The notes under the pieces: generated by a model
Database searches by the model: none
Told to the model about the DNA's origin: nothing
The model's input: the letters and a program-made list of their open reading frames with translations, nothing else
Position numbers and translations under genes: made by a program
Assembly: GCA_947628575.1 (NCBI GenBank)
Contig: CANRAK010000036.1
Coordinates: forward strand, 1 to 13,239
Source: an uncultured Clostridia bacterium
GTDB lineage: Bacteria > Bacillota > Clostridia > TANB77 > CAG-465
Length of the DNA: 13,239 nucleotides
Direction: 5' to 3'
Shown: positions 7,007 to 12,577 of the stretch, piece by piece
Position numbering within the stretch: position 1 is the stretch's first letter
How the letters are laid out: the number at the start of each line of letters is the position of its first letter

Positions 7007-7039
7007 AAGGGGAAGAGAAAATCTTCCCTTTAATTTTTA
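7007..7039 (+). terminator. Hairpin and T-rich tail after the TasA-like gene
   Basis: AAGGGGAAGA (7007-7016) pairs with TCTTCCCTTT (7022-7031), including one G-U pair, around GAAAA. The tail AATTTTTA (7032-7039) is only moderately T-rich. The signal peptidase gene begins within about 10 nt and no new promoter is evident. The element is therefore likely a partial terminator that lowers expression of the downstream genes relative to the secreted subunit, or one that stabilises the upstream mRNA 3' end. Confidence 0.6.
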
Positions 7040-7045
7040 TAGAGG

Positions 7046-8206
7046 GTGGTTATTATAAAAGATATAAAAATATTAATAACTGTAAGTATATATGCGTGCT
7101 TGAGTTTTATAGTAAAAATTATTAATGTATCTTTTTATACAAATATATTAAATCCAATCTTTTACTCTTGTATACTTGTATATGTAATATTTAATATAAA
7201 AAGGCATTATGTTTTATATAGTAGAAATAGAAAGCATTATGTATGTATAAGTATTATATTGTCTTTTTATATAATTATATATTTGTTACTGGGAAGATAT
7301 TTAGGATTTTTAAAAAGTCCATATAGCCATACTTTTTTATCTATTATTAAAAATATTATTATTCAAGTTATTCCAATAATTACTATAGAGCTTATAAGGA
7401 ATATATTAATAATAAGAAATAAAAATAATAAACTTGCAATAGCTGTTATAACAATAGCATTAATATTTATTGAAATAAATTATAATTATATAATAAGCAT
7501 AAGTAGTGATAAAGAGAAATTTTTTAAATATGTGTTTTCAGTTATATTACCATTAATTATCTCTAATACTTTATATACTTATTTAGTAATAAATAGCTCT
7601 TTTTTAATATCTCTTATTATACGAATTACTATAAACTTAGTAGTACTATTATTTCCTGTGCTACCAGATTTAGATTGGTATATGGCAAGTACAATGTATA
7701 TGATAAGCTTGTATAGTATCTATGGTGTATTTAAGTATACAATAATAAACGAAAGGGATGGAACATTAAAAAAATTTAAAAAGGAAAAAGTAGATTATTT
7801 TATCTCAATTGTAATATCAATTAGTATAGTATGCTTTATGGCAGGAATGCTTAAGTATAAGCCTATTTGTATATTATCTAATAGTATGTCTCCTAAATTT
7901 AATAGGGCAGATGTAGTTATATATAAAAAGGTGGATAAAGAGCAAGATAAGATAAAGATAGGAAGTATTATTGTATATACAATAGATAATCAAAACATAG
8001 TTCATAGAGTAAATAATATAATAGAAAAAGATGGAAATATTTATTATATAACTAAAGGAGATAGTAATAACGTAGTGGATAAAGAAATGGTAAAGCTTGA
8101 ACAAATAAAAGGTGTATATGCATTTCATATTAAATATGCTGGATTTTTTTCTGTAAAATTATATGAATATTTTAATGATAAAGAGGCTAAAGTAGAGATA
8201 CAATAA
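7046..8206 (+). CDS. SipW/ER-type signal peptidase I with polytopic N-terminus
   Basis: This protein of up to 386 residues ends in an S26B signal peptidase domain. The nucleophile motif is LSNSMSPKF, with catalytic S280. HRV at 320-322 supplies the histidine of the ER/SipW-type Ser-His dyad, in place of the lysine of LepB. TKGDSNNVVD (337-345) is the conserved GDxN...D box. SipW peptidases process TasA-like exported proteins. The first roughly 265 residues are unusual: they hold about seven hydrophobic segments, whereas SipW itself is about 190 residues with few transmembrane helices. The start is uncertain. GTG 7046 overlaps the Shine-Dalgarno (AGAGGGTGG), and the codon at the expected spacing is ATA 7055, giving a KDIKILITVS beginning. 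It is followed 17 nt after its stop by the DUF5305 gene. Confidence 0.85.
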   Translation: MVIIKDIKILITVSIYACLSFIVKIINVSFYTNILNPIFYSCILVYVIFNIKRHYVLYSRNRKHYVCISIILSFYIIIYLLLGRYLGFLKSPYSHTFLSIIKNIIIQVIPIITIELIRNILIIRNKNNKLAIAVITIALIFIEINYNYIISISSDKEKFFKYVFSVILPLIISNTLYTYLVINSSFLISLIIRITINLVVLLFPVLPDLDWYMASTMYMISLYSIYGVFKYTIINERDGTLKKFKKEKVDYFISIVISISIVCFMAGMLKYKPICILSNSMSPKFNRADVVIYKKVDKEQDKIKIGSIIVYTIDNQNIVHRVNNIIEKDGNIYYITKGDSNNVVDKEMVKLEQIKGVYAFHIKYAGFFSVKLYEYFNDKEAKVEIQ

Positions 8207-8223
8207 AGAGGTGAGATTTATTA

Positions 8224-9258
8224 ATGCAGAAAAATGTAAAAATTATAAGAAAAGAAAAAAAGAGTAGAAAGCACTTTTTTGTAATTCCTGTTTTAATTGT
8301 TGGAGTTATTTTTACGGTATGTGGAATTAAATTTAAAGATAATAAAAATGTATTCTTTAGTTATAGTGCAAATAAGAAAGATAACTATGAAATTATATTA
8401 AAGGATAATAACTTATATAATGAGAATATTTTGCCACCAGATAGTTACTATGCCTCAAAATCTATAAAAAATTGTATACTTAATTTTGTATATGACTTTA
8501 AAGCTAATAATACAGTAAATATAGATTATAGTTATGATATTACAGCACAGTTGGTTGGCTCATTTAATATGGCAGAAGAAAAGAAAGATATTTGGAATAA
8601 AGAGTTTATATTACTAGATAAAGTTGAAAACTCTTGCAAGAATACAAGTGATTTTAGTATAGATGAAAATGTAAAATTAGACTATGGCTATTATCGTAAA
8701 TTAGTAGAACTATATAAAGATACTTATGAAATAAATATAGATGCTGTTTTAAAAGTACGACTAAATGTATATTATAATTTAGAAAATTTAGAGGTAAAAG
8801 ATGAAAGAGTAGAAGACTATATCGAATTAGATATTCCTATTACTAATACAGTAACTAATATTGAGGAAAATTATGAAAAAAACTTATATAAAGAGATAGG
8901 AAGAAATAATAATTTTGGAAATATTTGTATAATTATCGGAGGAGCATTTATATTATTAGGGGCAGTAATTCTTTTAGCTTATTTACTAGATAGATTAAAT
9001 TTAAAGACAGTTGAAGAAAAGTATAATAAGAAAATAAAGGATATTGAAAACTATTATAGAGAATTACTAGTAGATATAAAAAGCATGCCAAATTTAGATG
9101 GATTAAACATAATTGAAGTACTAAGTTTAAATGATTTAATAAATTTAGCACAGCAAAGTAAAAAGTGTATATTACATTATAAAGTAGAAAGAAAATATGA
9201 AAGTAAATTATATGTTCTTATAGAAGATAATGTATACACTTGCAAAATAAAAGCTTAA
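8224..9258 (+). CDS. DUF5305-type bitopic membrane protein
   Basis: This 344-residue protein has a transmembrane helix at about 18-35, a long extracytoplasmic beta-rich domain (about 40-228), a second transmembrane helix at about 232-256 and a cytoplasmic tail of about 85 residues. The extracytoplasmic part follows the DUF5305 pattern I know from genes beside SipW-like peptidases in bacteria and archaea: Y.Y...A.L.G.F, W.KEF.LL, a Y..NID..L.V.L.VYY block and a closing I.LDIPITNTV. The tail ends in ILHYKV.RKYESKLYVLIEDNVYTCKI, matching the short terminal segment of that family. The function is unknown. Position and topology suggest a partner or chaperone for secretion or assembly of the TasA-like protein. 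ATG 8224 follows AAAGAGGTGA with 9 nt spacing. Confidence 0.72.
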   Translation: MQKNVKIIRKEKKSRKHFFVIPVLIVGVIFTVCGIKFKDNKNVFFSYSANKKDNYEIILKDNNLYNENILPPDSYYASKSIKNCILNFVYDFKANNTVNIDYSYDITAQLVGSFNMAEEKKDIWNKEFILLDKVENSCKNTSDFSIDENVKLDYGYYRKLVELYKDTYEINIDAVLKVRLNVYYNLENLEVKDERVEDYIELDIPITNTVTNIEENYEKNLYKEIGRNNNFGNICIIIGGAFILLGAVILLAYLLDRLNLKTVEEKYNKKIKDIENYYRELLVDIKSMPNLDGLNIIEVLSLNDLINLAQQSKKCILHYKVERKYESKLYVLIEDNVYTCKIKA

Positions 9259-9290
9259 GAAGATTAGATTTCTTCTTAAGCAAATTTTTT
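9253..9290. terminator. Bidirectional terminator for convergent genes
   Basis: GCTTAAGAAGA (9253-9263) and TCTTCTTAAGC (9271-9281) form a perfect 11-bp stem with loop TTAGATT. On the plus strand the tail is AAATTTTTT (9282-9290). On the minus strand the flank 9244-9252 gives a T-rich tail. The stop codons of both convergent genes lie inside the stem. Confidence 0.85.
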
Positions 9291-9641
9291 AGTCACTTCA
9301 AATATCTCAAAAATAACTCTGGTATCATCATTAAAATTTTTATCTATAGTTTTGAAAAAATTTCTGTGATTTTTTCTCCAACCATCAAGGTCTTTATTTT
9401 CTCCTTCAAGTAGTGCAAGTTTTTCTGTTATATTTTTAAAATTAGTAACTATTATTTTTTTAGTTTTAGTGATACATGCTGGAGTTCCATCTTCATATAC
9501 AAGTATAGATTCTTCACCTAAAGCAGGTACACTATCTAAAGAAAAGATAGAAGTTGTAGCTGTTTTTTTACCGTCTAGTACTAGTGATACTAAATAGTCA
9601 TTGTCTGTGCCAAAGCGCCATTTTTCTAAGTTATTTTCCAT
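9276..9641 (-). CDS. ASCH domain-containing protein
   Basis: This 121-residue cytoplasmic protein matches the ASCH fold, a PUA-like beta-barrel thought to bind RNA or nucleic acid, and in some cases to act as an amidohydrolase on modified nucleosides. Diagnostic stretches are KWRFGTDNDYLVSLVLDGKKTATTSIF near the N-terminus, where W-x-FG, L-x-GKKTAT and a following small residue are conserved, and a C-terminal DDTRVIFEIFEV strand. The natural substrate is not known. The start is the ATG at 9641, about 7 nt after a GGAGG; an in-frame GTG at 9656 overlaps that Shine-Dalgarno and is rejected. It lies 51 nt downstream of plsC on the same strand and may be read from the plsC promoter through the hairpin between them. 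Confidence 0.85.
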   Translation of the reverse strand: MENNLEKWRFGTDNDYLVSLVLDGKKTATTSIFSLDSVPALGEESILVYEDGTPACITKTKKIIVTNFKNITEKLALLEGENKDLDGWRKNHRNFFKTIDKNFNDDTRVIFEIFEVTKKFA

Positions 9642-9661
9642 ATTTTTCCTCCTCACAATTA

Positions 9662-9690
9662 TATAGAGTATTCTTTTGGAATACTCTATA
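9662..9690. repeat. Perfect inverted repeat between plsC and the ASCH gene
   Basis: TATAGAGTATTC (9662-9673) and GAATACTCTATA (9679-9690) form a 12-bp perfect stem with loop TTTTG. Neither strand has a clear U-tract after it, so it is a poor terminator. It may be a processing or stability element. Its arms share ATAGAGTAT with the ychF terminator at 76-101. Confidence 0.6.
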
Positions 9691-9692
9691 AA

Positions 9693-10346
9693 TTACTCAT
9701 TATTATTTTGATGTTTAGGTTTTAATTTTAATTTCCTAATAGGTCTATTTTCAAATTTAACAGCCATATCTTGAAGTTTAAATACTTCTTGTTGCCACTG
9801 TAAACGATATTTTTCTAAAGATTTTTTATCTACTTTTCCATCTACAACAGTACCTTCCATATACATAGGTCTACCATATACAACTCTAGTCCTTCTAAAA
9901 GGTCTTGGTTGTTCAAGAAAAACAGGTATAATTGGTACATTTGTCTTAGCCGAAATAAAGAAAGCACCAGATTTAATTCTAGAAAGCTTATTTTTATTTA
10001 AATCTGAAATTGTACCTTGTGGAAATAGCATAAATAATTTATTTTTTCCATCTTTAAAATAATCTATTGCTTGAAGAAGCTCAGCACCATTATGACTATC
10101 TCTATCTACTTTTACAACATCTATCATATTTAGAAAAACAGCCATAAATTTATGTTGAAAACATTCTTTTTTAGCAAGTATTCGTATGTTTTCATTATGA
10201 GTCCACATAACCGGACCATCTGCATCACTTACATGATTAGGACATAGTATATATGAACCATCAGATAAGTTTGGTTTATTATATTCTTTTACTCTATATA
10301 AATTACCTATTATAAATCTACCTATTATTTTTAAAGCTTTTCCCAT
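9693..10346 (-). CDS. 1-acyl-sn-glycerol-3-phosphate acyltransferase family (PlsC-like)
   Basis: This 217-residue protein belongs to the LPLAT/PlsC family, which transfers an acyl chain to lysophosphatidic acid or related acceptors at the cytoplasmic face of the membrane. The catalytic NHX4D motif is visible as NHVSDAD (37-43: H38, D43), DR at 81-82 matches block II, and VPIIPV (137-142) matches block IV. Block III, normally FPEGTR, reads FPQGTI (108-113), so the acceptor-binding glutamate is glutamine and the following arginine is isoleucine. The true acceptor could differ from lysophosphatidate. The N-terminus is a short amphipathic or membrane-associated segment. The ATG follows AAGGGGG with 5 nt spacing. 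It has its own promoter at 10428-10400. Confidence 0.85.
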   Translation of the reverse strand: MGKALKIIGRFIIGNLYRVKEYNKPNLSDGSYILCPNHVSDADGPVMWTHNENIRILAKKECFQHKFMAVFLNMIDVVKVDRDSHNGAELLQAIDYFKDGKNKLFMLFPQGTISDLNKNKLSRIKSGAFFISAKTNVPIIPVFLEQPRPFRRTRVVYGRPMYMEGTVVDGKVDKKSLEKYRLQWQQEVFKLQDMAVKFENRPIRKLKLKPKHQNNNE

Positions 10347-10399
10347 AATTTCCCCCTTAGTAGTGTAATGCTTATAATGTCTAATCTAATAACATTACA

Positions 10400-10428
10400 A
10401 TTATACAATAAAAAAATATTTCTGTAAA
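10400..10428 (-). promoter_or_regulatory. Promoter of plsC
   Basis: On the minus strand, TTTACA (10428-10423) and TATAAT (10405-10400) have a 17-bp spacer, about 54 bp upstream of the plsC start codon. Confidence 0.7.
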
Positions 10429-10462
10429 GTGCCAATAGTTTTCAGTGTGATTAATATGTGAT

Positions 10463-10476
10463 AATGTCACCCCATA
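10463..10476 (+). repeat. Direct repeat copy 1, AATGTCACCCCATA
   Basis: This 14-bp sequence is repeated exactly at 10500-10513, 37 bp later start to start. Copy 1 is preceded by GTGATAATGTCAC (10458-10470), which contains a GTGA/TCAC inverted repeat. The C-rich core stands out in an otherwise AT-rich spacer. Confidence 0.75.
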
Positions 10477-10499
10477 AGGAATAAAAAATTTTTTTCAGA

Positions 10500-10513
10500 A
10501 ATGTCACCCCATA
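10500..10513 (+). repeat. Direct repeat copy 2, AATGTCACCCCATA
   Basis: Identical to copy 1 and placed 15 bp upstream of the ogg -35 box. TTTTCAG occurs before both copies (10439-10445 and 10492-10498), but at different distances. It may be a tandem regulator site or the remnant of an insertion-sequence end; no transposase gene is nearby. Confidence 0.75.
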
Positions 10514-10528
10514 TTATAATGTATTATA

Positions 10529-10557
10529 TTGCTAATAATGATAAAAAATGATATAAT
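10529..10557 (+). promoter_or_regulatory. Promoter of ogg
   Basis: TTGCTA (10529-10534) and TATAAT (10552-10557) are 17 bp apart, about 24 bp before the start codon. The short leader begins close to the GAGGG ribosome binding sequence (10571-10575). Confidence 0.7.
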
Positions 10558-10581
10558 TCTTGTCGAAAAAGAGGGATAATA

Positions 10582-11427
10582 ATGAATGAGATAAGTATAA
10601 AAACAGATTGTTTTAATTTAAAATATACACTAGAATGTGGTCAATGCTTTAGGTGGAGCAAAGAAGGAGATTATTATATTGGTGTTATAAAAGATAGAGT
10701 ACTAAAAGTAAGGCAAGAAGGGAACTTATTATACATTCAAAGTAATAATTATGATAATTTAGAAAGCATAGTTAAAGAGTATTTTGAACTAGAAAAAGAT
10801 TATAAAAGTATAGAAGATAGAATAGAAAAAGTAGATGAATATGTTTGCAAAGCACTAAAAAACACAAGTGGACTAAGACATTTAAATCAAGATTTCTTTG
10901 AAACAATAATTTCATATATAATTTCAGCAAACAACAATATACCAAGAATTTCAAAATCTGTAAATGAGATATCTAAAAGGTATGGAACAAAAGTAAAATT
11001 AGATAACAAAGAGTACTATCTATTTCCAACACCACAGCAGTTAAAAAATGTATCAATTCAAGAATATAGAGATTGTGGAGTAGGATTTAGAGATAAATAT
11101 ATATATGACACTGTTCAAAAAATAGCAAATAATCAAATAGAGCTAGATAGCATGAAAGATATGCAAACAGATGAATTAAAGAAAGAATTATTAGAACTTA
11201 TGGGAATAGGTCCAAAAGTTGCTGACTGTATATTATTATTTTCTTGTGGTAGACAAGAAGTATTTCCAATTGACGTATGGGTAGAGCGTGTTATGAAAAA
11301 ATTGTACTTTAACGATGAAAAAGTAAGTAAAAAACAAATACTAGAATATGCAGATAAGAATTTTGGAAAGGATGCAGGAATAATTCAACAACATCTATTT
11401 TATAATATAAGAGAAAATTTAATATAA
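10582..11427 (+). CDS. ogg: 8-oxoguanine DNA glycosylase/AP lyase (OGG1 type)
   Basis: This 281-residue enzyme excises 8-oxoguanine opposite cytosine and can cleave at the abasic site. The N-terminal domain has LECGQCFRW (17-25), the OGG1-type start. The helix-hairpin-helix GPD region is LMGIGPKVADCILLFSCGRQEVFPIDVWVERVMKKLY, given as a pattern, with catalytic K212 and D231. Their spacing of 19 residues equals that of human OGG1 (K249/D268). The C-terminal IIQQHLFYNIREN segment matches the GWAQQ.LFY.REN ending of OGG1. The length is short, as in clostridial Ogg. The ATG follows GAGGG with 6 nt spacing. It complements the MutT-like Nudix protein at 4848 in handling oxidised guanine, although the two are separate transcription units. 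Confidence 0.95.
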   Translation: MNEISIKTDCFNLKYTLECGQCFRWSKEGDYYIGVIKDRVLKVRQEGNLLYIQSNNYDNLESIVKEYFELEKDYKSIEDRIEKVDEYVCKALKNTSGLRHLNQDFFETIISYIISANNNIPRISKSVNEISKRYGTKVKLDNKEYYLFPTPQQLKNVSIQEYRDCGVGFRDKYIYDTVQKIANNQIELDSMKDMQTDELKKELLELMGIGPKVADCILLFSCGRQEVFPIDVWVERVMKKLYFNDEKVSKKQILEYADKNFGKDAGIIQQHLFYNIRENLI

Positions 11428-11429
11428 TC

Positions 11430-11458
11430 TTGAAAAAAATAATATAACATAGTATAAT
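11430..11458 (+). promoter_or_regulatory. Promoter of the PF06695 gene
   Basis: TTGAAA (11430-11435) and TATAAT (11453-11458) are exactly 17 bp apart. The predicted start near 11465 lies downstream of the ATG at 11463, which supports the ATG at 11484 as the true start codon. Confidence 0.75.
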
Positions 11459-11483
11459 CAATATGTTAAACAAGGAGAGTTAT

Positions 11484-12002
11484 ATGGTAGAGAGTTTAGT
11501 AAGTAGTATAATATCAATGTTTGGAAGTTTTTCTGCAACTGCATTTGGAAAAGAAATAATAACTTTTGTTATTTCTTTAATGCCTATTCTAGAATTAAGA
11601 GGTGGACTTTTAGCAGCAGGTGCTTTAAATCTTAATCCATTAACAGCATATATAGTTGCAATAATAGGAAATCTTTTACCAATTCCTTTTATCTTACTAT
11701 TTTTAACACCAGTATTTAATTGGATGAAAAAGACAAAATTACTTAAAGGAATTGTCGAAAAACTAGAAAACAGAGCAGAAAAGCAAAAAGACAAATTTGA
11801 AAAAGGTGAGTTTATAGCTTTAATTCTTTTTGTTGGAATTCCTTTACCTGGAACAGGAGCATGGACAGGTGCATTAGTTGCATCAATGATAGGAATGGAT
11901 AAGAAGAAAGCTATGCTTGCAATATTACTTGGAGTTTTACTTGCAAGTGTAATAATGATGTTTTTATCTTATGGAATATTAAACCAAGTAATGTATCATT
12001 AA
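11484..12002 (+). CDS. Small multidrug export family membrane protein (COG2426/PF06695)
   Basis: This 172-residue integral membrane protein has about four hydrophobic segments. It shows the family pattern PILELRGGLLAAG near residue 32, followed by the GNLLPIPFILLFLTPV segment, a basic cytoplasmic loop (MKKTKLLKGIVEKLENRAEKQKDKFEKGE, quoted as a pattern only), and the GIPLPGTGAWTGALVA re-entrant-like motif. The family name implies drug export, but I know of no firm transport function, and the GTGAWTG region is reminiscent of the DedA/VTT superfamily. The start is ATG 11484, 6 nt after AAGGAG (11472-11477). The next gene has its own promoter, so this is probably monocistronic. No clear terminator follows. 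Confidence 0.85.
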   Translation: MVESLVSSIISMFGSFSATAFGKEIITFVISLMPILELRGGLLAAGALNLNPLTAYIVAIIGNLLPIPFILLFLTPVFNWMKKTKLLKGIVEKLENRAEKQKDKFEKGEFIALILFVGIPLPGTGAWTGALVASMIGMDKKKAMLAILLGVLLASVIMMFLSYGILNQVMYH

Positions 12003-12071
12003 TTGTTTATAAAGAAATTCTATTTTGGTAAACAAAGCATTGACTTTTTTTACAAAAATAGAGTTTTTTTG

Positions 12072-12100
12072 TTGACTTTAAAACCATTATATGATAAAAT
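12072..12100 (+). promoter_or_regulatory. Promoter of the rpmG-secE-nusG cluster
   Basis: TTGACT (12072-12077) and TAAAAT (12095-12100) have a 17-bp spacer, with a leader of about 35 nt before rpmG. A second TTGACT at 12040-12045 has no matching -10 box at the right distance. The rest of 12003-12144 shows no gene. Confidence 0.7.
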
Positions 12101-12144
12101 AATCAAGCATACGTGAGTTAGAGAGCGTGGAGGTGTATTTATAA

Positions 12145-12294
12145 ATGAGAGAAAATATAACATTAGCGTGTACAGAGTGTAAACAAAGAAACTATGAAAC
12201 ACAAAAAAATAAAAGAAATAATCCTGACAGAATTGAAGAAAGAAAATTCTGTAAATTCTGTGGAAAACATACAGTACACAAAGAAACAAAATAA
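12145..12294 (+). CDS. rpmG: 50S ribosomal protein L33
   Basis: This 49-residue protein of the large ribosomal subunit was found by direct translation. It begins MRENITLACTECKQRNYET and ends KFCKFCGKHTVHKETK, the L33 signature. It keeps two CxxC pairs (CTEC at 9-12 and CKFC at 36-39), so it is the zinc-binding form; bacteria often carry a zinc-free paralog elsewhere. The ATG follows a GGAGGTG Shine-Dalgarno. It is first in the rpmG-secE-nusG-rplK arrangement that is widespread in Firmicutes, with secE beginning 23 nt after its stop. Confidence 0.97.
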   Translation: MRENITLACTECKQRNYETQKNKRNNPDRIEERKFCKFCGKHTVHKETK

Positions 12295-12317
12295 TTTAAC
12301 AAGGAGTGAATTGTGTT

Positions 12318-12515
12318 ATGGCAAAGGGATTTGTAAAAGGTGTAAAAAGTGAACTAAAAAAAGTAGTATGGCCTACAAAGGAACAATTAATTAAAAATAC
12401 AACTATGGTTATAGGATTAGTAATTGTATTTGCAGTTTTAATATTAGGATTTGATATGCTATTAGAGTATGCTGATACTAATATTTGGGAATTTATACAA
12501 AATAGAATTGGCTAA
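12318..12515 (+). CDS. secE: Preprotein translocase subunit SecE
   Basis: This 65-residue protein is the small essential subunit that clamps SecY in the SecYEG channel. The short Gram-positive form has one C-terminal transmembrane helix (about 29-49), preceded by an amphipathic cytoplasmic helix with the diagnostic ELKKVVWPTKEQL motif (residues 12-24). The start is the ATG at 12318, 11 nt after AAGGAG (12301-12306); an in-frame GTG at 12306 overlaps the Shine-Dalgarno and is not used. It lies between rpmG and nusG. Confidence 0.96.
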   Translation: MAKGFVKGVKSELKKVVWPTKEQLIKNTTMVIGLVIVFAVLILGFDMLLEYADTNIWEFIQNRIG

Positions 12516-12577
12516 TATATAACAATAATATGTTCTTTTATTTATAAAGATAAATTAAAGAAAAGGAGTTGAATATT

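Noticed and set aside
10429..10530. Remnant insertion sequence or CRISPR-like array
   Set aside because: Only two copies of a 14-bp repeat, with no transposase, no target-site duplication and no regular spacers, so it is listed only as a direct repeat.
12040..12056. TTGACT followed by TACAAA as a second promoter for rpmG
   Set aside because: The spacing between boxes is only about 5 bp and no better -10 box lies 16-18 bp away.
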